Source: Agrococcus sp. ProA11
GTDB lineage: Bacteria; Actinomycetota; Actinomycetes; Actinomycetales; Microbacteriaceae
NCBI RefSeq assembly: GCF_039880525.1
Contig: NZ_CP156989.1
Span: 930,001-994,000, forward strand
Direction: 5' to 3'
DNA: 64,000 bases
The notes under the pieces are model-generated. The model was not told the origin of the DNA. It saw nothing but the letters and a program-made list of their open reading frames with translations, and searched no databases. Within the stretch, counting starts at the first letter, position 1, and each line of letters opens with the position of its first letter. Position numbers and translations under genes: made by a program. Below, piece after piece: positions 16,719-23,938 of the stretch.

Positions 16719-17309
16719 TCAGGCAGCGCCGACGCTCTCCGAGAAGGGTGCCGAGTAGGTGATCTGGTTCGCCAGGTTGTAGCCGGTGTCGCGCTCCAGG
16801 CCCTCGACCACGGCCAGCGCGGCAGCGGCGTCCGCGGACTGCGGCTGCGCCAGCCGGTAGGCGTCGAGGGCGTCGACCCAGCCCGACTGACGCGCACGGT
16901 AGCCGACCGCGTGCGCCAGGCTGTCGTCACCGCTGCGGACGGCGTCACCGAGTACGGCCAGCGCCTCGGCCTCGTCGTCGATGCGCCGAGCACGGTCGGC
17001 GGCGTCACGGCGCAGCAGCACGCTGTTGGCGTCGGTGGGCTGGTGGCCGAGCAGCTCGCGCTCGACGCTGGTGCGCAGGCCGGACACGTAGGCCTCCTGC
17101 TCACCCCTGATCGCGTCGAGCTTGCCCCTGGTTTGCTTGTCCAGAGCCTCCAGGTGCTCCTGCTTGGCGAGATCGGACGTCATGACATCGTTTAGGATGC
17201 TCTGCCGCTCCGATCGGTGGGCCTCCTTGGTGACGGTTGCGCGTGCCTTGAAGCCAGCGATCGACGACTGGATGCTCTTCTCGACGCCGCTTGCGGTGTA
17301 CTTGCTCAT
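16719..17309 (-). CDS. Coiled-coil hypothetical protein
   Basis: The 196-residue protein is largely charged helix (KARATVTKEAHRSERQSILNDVMTSDLAKQEHLEALDKQTRGKLDAIRGEQEAYVSGLRTSVEREL), followed by an Ala-rich helical half. ATG 17309 has GGAAGGAA upstream. It has its own terminator. Such profiles are seen in phage scaffold-like or structural helper proteins, but that is only a resemblance in composition. Function unknown. Confidence 0.7.
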   Translation of the reverse strand: MSKYTASGVEKSIQSSIAGFKARATVTKEAHRSERQSILNDVMTSDLAKQEHLEALDKQTRGKLDAIRGEQEAYVSGLRTSVERELLGHQPTDANSVLLRRDAADRARRIDDEAEALAVLGDAVRSGDDSLAHAVGYRARQSGWVDALDAYRLAQPQSADAAAALAVVEGLERDTGYNLANQITYSAPFSESVGAA

Positions 17310-17376
17310 GGTGTGGTTCCTTCCATTGGTTGCCGGGGACCGCCCGGCGCGGTGGTTGATGGGGCTGCCCTTGGGG

Positions 17377-17676
17377 TCACTGCTTCCCTCCCAGGGAGTA
17401 GGCGTGCCCGGCCCAGAAGCCGAACGTCGGCCCGGATGCGACCGCGTAGGCATTGCACAGGTCCAGTACGGGGCAGCTCGCACAGATGGATGCGCACAGT
17501 GCGCGCTCTTCTTCGGACAGCCGGTCAGCGGTGAACAGCGCGCGACCGTCGCACGGCGGCGCGTTGTCCTCCAGTGCGGCGTTCAGGGCGGACCACGCAA
17601 CTGCGGGCGTCATGGGGGCCTTCACCGGCGGTACGAGTGACATGTCCACACAACCGGGCGAGTTTGTGGGCCTCAC
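17377..17676 (-). CDS. WhiB-like iron-sulfur regulator
   Basis: The 99-residue protein has Cys42, Cys65, Cys68 and Cys74. The last three are spaced C-x2-C-x5-C (CASCPVLDLC), matching the [4Fe-4S] ligand pattern of Wbl proteins. GFWAG follows in place of the usual G(I/V)WGG turn. Wbl proteins bind the primary sigma factor and reprogram promoters, and phages and plasmids often carry them. The GTG at 17676 overlaps the primase stop (GTGA), so it is coupled to replication gene expression. ATG 17643 is the alternative start. Confidence 0.75.
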   Translation of the reverse strand: MRPTNSPGCVDMSLVPPVKAPMTPAVAWSALNAALEDNAPPCDGRALFTADRLSEEERALCASICASCPVLDLCNAYAVASGPTFGFWAGHAYSLGGKQ

Positions 17677-19718
17677 GGGGTCCTCCCCACGCGAGGCTTC
17701 CGCTTCTGCCCGCCAGCGGCCCTAGTGGGCTTGCGCGCGCGTGGTGCCCCACCGACCGCACCGACTGCACCAACTGCACCGACTGTGGCTTCCGACATCC
17801 CTAGTCGGGTACTAGTTGGTGTGGTTGGTGTAGTTAGTTGCTCTCCCCTAAGCGGTTGCGCCGACTGTGCGCCCACTGGCAGGTCCCAGTAGGTGCGCCG
17901 GGGGTAGCCAGCCGAGGTCACGATGACGTCGAGCCGCTTGCAGGCCCGCTTGAGAGCGTCGACGCTGATTGCCACCCGCTTGGCCCGCTCCTTGACGGCG
18001 GAAGACGCCATGATTCCCTCGGAGAGCACGTCCTGTAGCCACTCGGCGGCTTCGGTTGTCGCAGACCTGTCGGTCTCGGTACCGGTGCGGCCCATCACCG
18101 AACCGATGGACTCGTGCAGGTCCTCGCCCCATACGACCCGACCTGTCCAGGCGGTGCCCTCGGCAGTGCGGACACCCGTCGAGGCAATCGTGAACGTGAG
18201 CGTCGGCAGGTCGGTGCGACCGAGGTTGTTCTTCGGGGTGCCGAACAGCTTGCGTTGCTCGGTGTCGTCGTCGGGGTCGATCACCACCGTGTGGACAGAT
18301 CGCGCGACTGCCGTGAACGCCTTGGACCCCATGACCAGCTGCAGCGGGTCGGTCGACCCGGACTTGTTGTGGTGCATGATGCCGAGCACTGCCATGCCGG
18401 TGGTGTCAGCCACGGCCACGAGCGGCTCCAGCGCGATGCGCACGTCGGAGTCCTTGTGCGTGTCCTGCTCGCCGAGCCTGCTCATGAGCGGGTCCAGCAG
18501 CAGCAGCCCGGCGTCGGTCTGTTGCGCGGCCTGCTCCAGTGCGTGGATGTCATGGGGGAGGGACAGCCCGACGTGGATGTCCTCGGCGGTGCGCACTTCA
18601 ACGCGGAACACCCTGTCGAGGTCGGCCTTGGCAGCGATGAGTCTCGGAACGATGGTGTGCTCCCAGGAGTCCTCCGTAGCGGCGATCAGCACACCACGCG
18701 GCTTGCCGAGGGACTCGCCCGGCAACTCGCCACGGGTGACCCGTGCGGCGATCCAGTAGGCGGTGGTCGACTTGCCTATACCCTCGCGGCCTGCGAGCAG
18801 TGCCAGAGTGCCGAGCGCGAGCCTGCCGTCCCACAACCACACCACCGGACGCGGCCTGATGGCCGATGCCGGCGTGAGCTGTAGCGTGCGGGCGCGCGGC
18901 CTCGCCTCGGCGCGGGTCGGCGCGATGCGCTCGGTCGGCGGCGCGTGCATCACCGCCTGCCAGTCGGCCTCCACCCGAGCGACGGCCTTAATCCACGCTT
19001 GGTCGAACGCCTCGCCAGCGTCCGGGTAATTGCGCGTGTAGCGCTCGCGGGCGACATCGTACGCCTGCCGCCGACCCTGGCCCCACACCAGCGCGTCCAC
19101 GATGGGCGTTAGTAGGGGCAGCAGCTTGGCGTTGCTGACGCCGTCGAGCGGCACGGCTTCGGCCAGCGTGCGCGCCTTGGTGTTCGGCTCCGGCGTGCGT
19201 TCCTCGGCCAGCCATGCCTCCAGAGACACCGTGGACGAGTAGCCGCGCTCCTTGCGGTGGACGATGGCCCACGCCGGGGCCGGGGCGAGGCTCGGGGCCT
19301 CGGTGAGCGCTGGCCCGTTGTAGATGACCATGCCGACGCCCGCGCGAATGTCCACGCCCGCCATGCCGTGCACGTCGGTAGCGATGGTGCAGTCCATGCC
19401 AGCCGGGGCCGCATACAGGTCGTGCCTGCCGCGCCCACTGCGGCTCGTGTAGTGCATCGTCGCTGGCAACTTGATGCCCGCCGCCTTCAGACTCGCGAAG
19501 CCGTCTCGGTCGTCCTTGCGGTCCCGGTCGACCACCAGCAGCCCGGACTTGCCACAGTGGATGCCGATGCGCTCGCCCCGGCGGAACCCCCGCTTGATGG
19601 TTGCCGGGTCGGTGGTGGCCTCGTCGCCCCAGCGGACCAGCGGCTTGCCCTCTGCGGTGCACGGGAACACATGCCAGCCGACCGCCGCGAGACTGAGTGC
19701 GATGTCGACGGCGCTCAC
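17673..19718 (-). CDS. Replication protein: primase-polymerase N-domain with RepA-like ATPase/helicase
   Basis: The 681-residue protein begins with a bifunctional primase/polymerase (Prim-Pol) domain, about residues 1-160: ALSLAAVGWHVFPC, VVDRDRKDDRDGF, YTSRSGRGRHDLY, GVDIRAGVGMVIYNGP. A RepA/RecA-like ATPase follows at about 285-540, with Walker A AGREGIGKSTTAYW, AATEDSWE and Walker B LLLLDPLMSRLGE, then GIMHHNK. A C-terminal winged-helix-like segment and a basic Thr/Val/Gly-rich tail end it. This layout primes and unwinds plasmid or phage-satellite replicons. Its start overlaps the upstream gene by four bases. Confidence 0.88.
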   Translation of the reverse strand: MSAVDIALSLAAVGWHVFPCTAEGKPLVRWGDEATTDPATIKRGFRRGERIGIHCGKSGLLVVDRDRKDDRDGFASLKAAGIKLPATMHYTSRSGRGRHDLYAAPAGMDCTIATDVHGMAGVDIRAGVGMVIYNGPALTEAPSLAPAPAWAIVHRKERGYSSTVSLEAWLAEERTPEPNTKARTLAEAVPLDGVSNAKLLPLLTPIVDALVWGQGRRQAYDVARERYTRNYPDAGEAFDQAWIKAVARVEADWQAVMHAPPTERIAPTRAEARPRARTLQLTPASAIRPRPVVWLWDGRLALGTLALLAGREGIGKSTTAYWIAARVTRGELPGESLGKPRGVLIAATEDSWEHTIVPRLIAAKADLDRVFRVEVRTAEDIHVGLSLPHDIHALEQAAQQTDAGLLLLDPLMSRLGEQDTHKDSDVRIALEPLVAVADTTGMAVLGIMHHNKSGSTDPLQLVMGSKAFTAVARSVHTVVIDPDDDTEQRKLFGTPKNNLGRTDLPTLTFTIASTGVRTAEGTAWTGRVVWGEDLHESIGSVMGRTGTETDRSATTEAAEWLQDVLSEGIMASSAVKERAKRVAISVDALKRACKRLDVIVTSAGYPRRTYWDLPVGAQSAQPLRGEQLTTPTTPTSTRLGMSEATVGAVGAVGAVGGAPRARKPTRAAGGQKRKPRVGRTP
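17752..17787. repeat. Four 9-bp tandem repeats inside the replication gene
   Basis: Four copies of a unit like CCGACTGCA lie in tandem (17752-17787) and encode the VGAVGAVGAVG tail of the replication protein. Iteron-type origins can lie inside replication genes, so this is a candidate origin; it may equally be simple low-complexity coding sequence. Confidence 0.4.
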
Positions 19719-20122
19719 TCGTCGCCCTCGTCTTCGTCATCGTCGAAGTCGCCGACCTCAACCACCAACCGCAGGCGCAGCGGCTCGTCCGCGGTGAAGA
19801 AGAACACGTCGTAGGGTAGGCGAGGCTCACCCTGACGAGCGTTCGGGACGAGGCCGCTCCACTGAGCCTCGAGTGCCCAGGACAGCCCCTCCCGATCCCA
19901 GAACCACTGGACGTCGTACGCCTCAGGTGCGGCGGAGTCGCCGTACACGCGGATGAGTCCGTACCTGTACGGACGATCGGCCCGGTGAGGGATAATGACC
20001 GCGCGCTGATATGCAGGCTCGAACCACGCAGGATCGGCACCGCGGCGCAGCACGTTCATCGCCTCGGCCTCGGACAGCCAGGTCCTGGACGGGTAATCGG
20101 CCCGCAGACGACGGCGGTTCAC
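19715..20122 (-). CDS. Hypothetical protein of the replication operon
   Basis: The 135-residue protein starts MNRRRLRADYPSRTWLSEAEAMNVLRR and ends in a very acidic tail (VGDFDDDEDEGDE). The middle is rich in Trp and Tyr (PYRYGLIRVYGDSAAPEAYDVQWFWDREGLSWALEAQW). No family is recognised. Four-base overlaps with both neighbours place it firmly in the replication operon. Confidence 0.7.
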   Translation of the reverse strand: MNRRRLRADYPSRTWLSEAEAMNVLRRGADPAWFEPAYQRAVIIPHRADRPYRYGLIRVYGDSAAPEAYDVQWFWDREGLSWALEAQWSGLVPNARQGEPRLPYDVFFFTADEPLRLRLVVEVGDFDDDEDEGDE

Positions 20123-20337
20123 TTCGAGCCCCCCGTGCGCAGCAGGCCCGACAGTCGCTTGATCTGCGACGTGGTTAGCGGCGGCGCGACGGCAAGCGCA
20201 CGCTCGATCGCATCGGCAATCTTGGCCTCGGCCAGGTTGCGGCGCGCTACCTTCTCGGCCTCGGCATCACCGATGCGTGCGTTGTAGGCAACGAGGCCCA
20301 CTGCCTGATGCGGAGTGAGTGGTTGGGATGTAGACAA
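20119..20337 (-). CDS. Small hypothetical protein, first gene of the replication operon
   Basis: The 72-residue product (MSTSQPLTPHQAVGLVAYNARIGDAEAEKVARRNLAEAKIADAIERAL ... LTTSQIKRLSGLLRTGG) is helical. The start is TTG at 20337, supported by GAGGAG about 9 bases upstream and no better start nearby. The ribosome-binding site is at the edge of a leader hairpin (20349-20394). Function unknown. Confidence 0.65.
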   Translation of the reverse strand: MSTSQPLTPHQAVGLVAYNARIGDAEAEKVARRNLAEAKIADAIERALAVAPPLTTSQIKRLSGLLRTGGSK

Positions 20338-20348
20338 CGGAAAAGCTC

Positions 20349-20394
20349 CTCAACGGAACGGCACGCGAGGTGCCGGTGTTGAACTCCCGTTGAG
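20349..20394 (-). promoter_or_regulatory. Leader hairpin before the replication operon
   Basis: CTCAACGG (20349-20356) and CCGTTGAG (20387-20394) are a perfect 8-bp inverted repeat. On the minus strand the promoter-proximal arm is followed by the second arm, which runs into the GAGGAG ribosome-binding site of the TTG-started gene. AGGAGCTT occurs beside both arms. This could tune replication gene translation. Confidence 0.4.
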
Positions 20395-20470
20395 AAGCTC
20401 CTGAGTAGACCCCCATTCACGTCAGGCGTGGCGTGAGAACCCGTGTTGTGCAGTTGTAGAGCGCGTGGCG

Positions 20471-20746
20471 TTAGCGCGGGGCTGGCATCCAGCCGCGAGC
20501 GCGTGCCGCGTCAAGTTGAGGGTACAGCGTCTCCGGCTTGAAGTACCCCTTGTACGGACAGCGATCGCAGTCGAGAGTGTGTCTGATGGAGACTTCCCCG
20601 CTCGGCTCCCACAGGATCGGGTCCGAGTCGCCCTCATTGTGGACGCGTGCCCAGCCGTCGCCGTCATCGCGGAACAGCGCCAGGGTGAGGGGGTCGTGGC
20701 TGGTGTGCCCGACGCCTTCGCAGAATACCTTGACGACTGATTCCAT
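20471..20746 (-). CDS. Small hypothetical protein with Cys pair
   Basis: The 91-residue product begins MESVVKVFCEGVGHTSHDPLTLALFRDD, contains LDCDRCPYKGYF and ends ARARGWMPAPR. The cysteines could bind zinc. ATG 20746 is supported by a -35/-10 promoter whose -10 ends 7 bases upstream, a leaderless start. Upstream in-frame codons lie before the promoter and are not used. Function unknown. Confidence 0.65.
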   Translation of the reverse strand: MESVVKVFCEGVGHTSHDPLTLALFRDDGDGWARVHNEGDSDPILWEPSGEVSIRHTLDCDRCPYKGYFKPETLYPQLDAARARGWMPAPR

Positions 20747-20753
20747 GTGCACT

Positions 20754-20782
20754 ATTATGCCGCAACCCGCCCTTTTGGCTAA
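20754..20782 (-). promoter_or_regulatory. Promoter of the gene at 20471-20746
   Basis: On the minus strand TTAGCC (20777-20782) and CATAAT (20754-20759) are 17 bases apart, and the -10 ends 7 bases before the ATG. Confidence 0.5.
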
Positions 20783-20964
20783 TTCTCGCGGCCCCTCGGC
20801 GCGTCGCCTACCGGGGCTAGGAGCGGCGCTTGCGCGCCTGACAGCGTTCGCCGGGGCCGTTGGTGTGTGGGGTAAGTGGTTGGGGTAGGCCGGTAGCCGC
20901 CAAGGCACCAGCGGATCGCTGAGAGCTGCTGGTGGGGACCGCGCGTGCGGGCCGCAGGGTGTGG

Positions 20965-21186
20965 CTAGGCGCGCTCCGAGAGGAGATCGGCAGCTGGCAC
21001 GTCGAGCGTCTCGGCGAGGCGGTAGATGATGTCGAGCGTTGGGTTCCTCCGGCCGCGCTCGATGCCGGAGACGTAGGTGCGGTCGAGGTTCGCACGGTGG
21101 GCGAAGTCCTCTTGTGACCAGCCGTGCTGGTTTCTGAGCTCCCGCACGCGCGTGCCGAAAGCGGCGCGGTGAGATGGAGCAGGCAC
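20965..21186 (-). CDS. Restriction-controller-type (C protein) HTH regulator
   Basis: The 73-residue protein is a single XRE helix-turn-helix domain: FGTRVRELRNQHGWSQEDFAHRANLDRTYVSGIERGRRNPTLDIIYRLAETLDVPAADLL. Its size and the LDRTYVSGIERGRRNPT recognition segment are typical of C proteins, which time expression of restriction-modification genes. The tandem C-box at 21207-21236 lies 21 bases upstream of its GTG start and supports autoregulation. The restriction-modification genes of this element are 7 kb away, which is unusual. A Cro/CI-like element repressor is the alternative. Confidence 0.8.
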   Translation of the reverse strand: MPAPSHRAAFGTRVRELRNQHGWSQEDFAHRANLDRTYVSGIERGRRNPTLDIIYRLAETLDVPAADLLSERA

Positions 21187-21206
21187 CCGCCAACCGTTTC
21201 GCTAAG

Positions 21207-21236
21207 GTGACAATGAGTCCACGGACTATGAGTCAC
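21207..21236. promoter_or_regulatory. Tandem C-box operator
   Basis: Two direct 11-bp sites, GACAATGAGTC (21209-21219) and GACTATGAGTC (21224-21234), are separated by CACG. The second is a perfect GACT-N3-AGTC palindrome, and together they form a larger palindrome flanked by GTGAC/GTCAC. Read on the minus strand this is the classic AGTC-CGTG-GACT arrangement of controller-protein operators (AhdI, Esp1396I, PvuII type). It lies between the controller gene and the divergent gene at 21257. Confidence 0.8.
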
Positions 21237-21256
21237 ATTTCAGAGGAGCGCCACGC

Positions 21257-21757
21257 ATGCCCACCCGATCCCCTCAGCCTTCAGATGTACCGAAGAGGCC
21301 TTGGTCCCTGAGGTGGTGGGTCTGGCTTGTCGCGGCGCTTGTGGTCGTCGGCGGTGTCAGTGCGGTTGTCAATCCGCCGGACGACAGCACTCCTTCGCAG
21401 CCGGCCCAGCCGACGCAGTCGGGTCCGGTTGAGCCAACCGTGTCCGAGCCTGCGGCCGAGACTGCCCCACTCGACTTGGAGGCCTTCCTGAGCGAGTCAG
21501 GCGTCGTCTTCGACAGTGCGCGATTCTCCGGCAGGAAGGCCACGATCTATGTGCCGACCGAAACGACCAATGAGCAGGCGCAGCGGATCGCCGCGGACGC
21601 AATGCTCTACATCTGCGATCATGCGAACCAAGCGGGCGATGGAGCGCCTGCGGCAAACCGCGTCGAAGTATCTGACGACGTCAACCGTTACTCGCCGGGA
21701 TATGACGCGGCCGACCATCCGTCAGGATTTGCTACTGCAGACATTTGCGAGGGCTAG
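21257..21757 (+). CDS. Single-pass membrane protein, unknown
   Basis: The 166-residue protein has a cytoplasmic Pro/Arg-rich start and one membrane helix (WWVWLVAALVVVGGVSAVV, about residues 20-39). A Pro/Thr/Glu-rich stalk follows, then a C-terminal outside domain with two cysteines (YICDHANQ and the final DICEG). ATG 21257 has GAGGAG upstream and sits directly downstream of the C-box, so the controller may regulate it. Function unknown. Confidence 0.75.
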   Translation: MPTRSPQPSDVPKRPWSLRWWVWLVAALVVVGGVSAVVNPPDDSTPSQPAQPTQSGPVEPTVSEPAAETAPLDLEAFLSESGVVFDSARFSGRKATIYVPTETTNEQAQRIAADAMLYICDHANQAGDGAPAANRVEVSDDVNRYSPGYDAADHPSGFATADICEG

Positions 21758-21813
21758 GCGCGCGGCGCGGCTGGTAGCGAGCCGTGTCGGTGCGCGCCAC
21801 TAGATTGCTCAGC

Positions 21814-22542
21814 ATGACTGAGATGCTGGCAGCGCTACTGGGTGCGCTCGTTGGTGGCCTCCTTTCCGCTTGGGTGGGCTCGCGGCAAACCGCCAAGGTC
21901 TTGAAGCACGAGACGGATCTGGCTGCGACGGAGCGAAGAGAAGCGCAACGCGTCGATGAAGAGCAGCGGCGAACGTATGCAGCCGATCAGCTGATCGCAG
22001 CGCTCGCCAATTTCACGACAATCGAAAGAGGCGATGAGGACTTAGGCTCTTTCGTTCGAGTCATGGCGACACCTGACGTTCATCGAGAAAGGAACGATCG
22101 TGCCGCAGCGCTGTTGCAAGCGGGGTCCAGCCATGCGCACGCTCTACCGGCGGAGCTGCGCGAACGATGGGAGGCCCTGGTATGGATGGTTCGCTTTAAC
22201 CAGTCCAAACAGCCTGAGCGTTCGGATTCATTGCGGTGGCGCGACGTAAGTGACCTGCGGAACTACATCGAGTACGTTCGGCGGTCCCTGTACTCGGTCA
22301 GTGGGGATCACCCCGTGCCCCCAAGTTTTCCCGCGCCGGATGTGCGCCGTGAAGACCGCCGTATCTGGGGATTCAAGCCCGAGGACGGGGCCAACGAGCC
22401 CGACCTCACTGATTGGCAGCTCAGGGATCGGCTCGTAGGCAAGGTGCGCTTCTCGTCCGGGGAGGTCCGTTGGCACGGGCCGAACGGTCTCGTCGTGAAC
22501 CTGCCGAACGAGGAGATTGACTCGGGGCCACCCGCGACGTAG
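21814..22542 (+). CDS. Membrane-anchored coiled-coil protein, unknown
   Basis: The 242-residue protein has an N-terminal hydrophobic helix (MLAALLGALVGGLLSAWVGS) and a charged coiled coil (KHETDLAATERREAQRVDEEQRRTYAADQLIAAL). A helical domain and a C-terminal strand-rich part follow. ATG 21814 is chosen over GTG 21784 because a -10-like TAGATT (21801-21806) ends 7 bases upstream, giving a leaderless start. Similar one-helix/coiled-coil layouts occur in accessory proteins of defence islands, but no family is recognised. Confidence 0.7.
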   Translation: MTEMLAALLGALVGGLLSAWVGSRQTAKVLKHETDLAATERREAQRVDEEQRRTYAADQLIAALANFTTIERGDEDLGSFVRVMATPDVHRERNDRAAALLQAGSSHAHALPAELRERWEALVWMVRFNQSKQPERSDSLRWRDVSDLRNYIEYVRRSLYSVSGDHPVPPSFPAPDVRREDRRIWGFKPEDGANEPDLTDWQLRDRLVGKVRFSSGEVRWHGPNGLVVNLPNEEIDSGPPAT

Positions 22543-22557
22543 GTCGCTCCGTACCGC

Positions 22558-23934
22558 TCAGCCCTTCCACTCGATCCGCACCAGGTCTGGATCGAAGGAC
22601 CTGCCCGACCCTGACGGCATGATGGTCACCGTCACCAGCGTCGCAAGGACGGCGCGCTTGCTGTCCATGCTGAGTGCGGCCCATGTGGCGGGGGCAGTGC
22701 TGCCCATCAGCTCAGCAGGCACGGCAGCGGGCAGCGAAGCTTCCAAGTCGGCAGCAGCCTGAGTGCGGTCCACTCGCAATCGCTCGGTGATACGAGCCAA
22801 CTGCGCAGCGTCGATGTCGCCAGTGGCAAACAGGTCGGCAGCGTTGGCCAGCCTGGCGTCGATGGCCTCGATGGAGTCCCGCGCCGCTTGCAGGGCAGCC
22901 GGGTCGCCCTGGGTGAACAACTGCGCTGCATCTGGCATCTGCAGTCTGCCCACCACGACGCCCTCCACCAGTGCGTCCACCAGGTCTTGCTTGCGACGCA
23001 CGCCGTAGCATTCAAGGCACGAGTAACTCGGCGGCTGACGCTTCTTGCCGGTCTTGGTGGTCGTCAGCCTGCCGGGCGCGCGCTTCATCTTCGCGCCGCA
23101 CTTCCCGCAGCGCGCGATCCCCGCCAGCAGGTGCTTCGGTGCTCGACCAACGTGCTGGCGCTTGCGGCTGGGGTCGTTCAGCAGGGCGACGATCCTGTCG
23201 TGCTCGTCGCGGCTGATGATCGGCTGCCAGTTGCCCTCTCCGATGACTTGGCCACGGTAGCGACGAAGACCGGCAAGCGACTCCCGCAGGATCATCTGTC
23301 GCAGCGTGGTGCCGTTCCACAGGCCCGCGCCAGCCGTGCGCCTGGGCGGCTCAACCCCGCGACGGTTCAGGTCAGTGGCGATGCTGCGCAGCGACTCGCC
23401 ATCGAGCAACCGGGCTGCGATCTCGCGCACGGTCTTAGCCTCGTCTGCAACGACCTCCAGCCCGTCCGTTCCGCGACGGTAGCCGTACCCCACCGACCCG
23501 GAGGGTTCGCCCTTGGCTGCGCGCTGCCGGTTGGCTGCCCGCTGTCGTGTGGCCTTCTGTTCGCCCTCGTACTGGCTCCACGCGGCCACGGTGCGCGCAA
23601 CGGCTCGGCCCGCTGGCGTGGTCAGGTCGAGAGTGCCTGCCGTCACGGTGTACACGGGCACGTTCAGTGCGATGACGCGCTCCAGGTCACGGGTCAGGCG
23701 CAGCAGCCGGTCCTGATGCCAGGCGACGATGGCCGTGGGCTGAGCGTCGAGCATGGCCTCGAAGCCGGGGCGCGCCTTGCCGCTGGTGGCGCTGATGTCG
23801 TTGTCGGTGTAGACCTTCGTCACCGTCAGCCCGAGGCGCTCAGCCAGCTCGCGACACTCCTGCTCCTGCCGCTCGACTCCAGCGCCTTCGCCGGTGCGGT
23901 CGAGGCTGATGCGGGTGTAGATGACGCAATCCAT
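22558..23934 (-). CDS. int: Large serine recombinase, element integrase
   Basis: The 458-residue protein has a resolvase-type catalytic domain (MDCVIYTRISLDRTGEGAG with Ser10, WHQDRLLRLTRDLERV, TPAGRAVARTVAAWSQYEGEQKATRQ) and a recombinase domain (GSVGYGYRRGTDGLEV ... TTLRQMILRESLAGLRRYRG). A zinc beta-ribbon (CGKCGAKMKR ... SCLECYG) and a coiled-coil C-terminal region follow. This is the integrase architecture of phiC31/Bxb1-like elements. The start codon lies 4 bases from the attP arm. No separate recombination directionality factor is identifiable. Confidence 0.93.
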   Translation of the reverse strand: MDCVIYTRISLDRTGEGAGVERQEQECRELAERLGLTVTKVYTDNDISATSGKARPGFEAMLDAQPTAIVAWHQDRLLRLTRDLERVIALNVPVYTVTAGTLDLTTPAGRAVARTVAAWSQYEGEQKATRQRAANRQRAAKGEPSGSVGYGYRRGTDGLEVVADEAKTVREIAARLLDGESLRSIATDLNRRGVEPPRRTAGAGLWNGTTLRQMILRESLAGLRRYRGQVIGEGNWQPIISRDEHDRIVALLNDPSRKRQHVGRAPKHLLAGIARCGKCGAKMKRAPGRLTTTKTGKKRQPPSYSCLECYGVRRKQDLVDALVEGVVVGRLQMPDAAQLFTQGDPAALQAARDSIEAIDARLANAADLFATGDIDAAQLARITERLRVDRTQAAADLEASLPAAVPAELMGSTAPATWAALSMDSKRAVLATLVTVTIMPSGSGRSFDPDLVRIEWKG

Positions 23935-23938
23935 GAAG

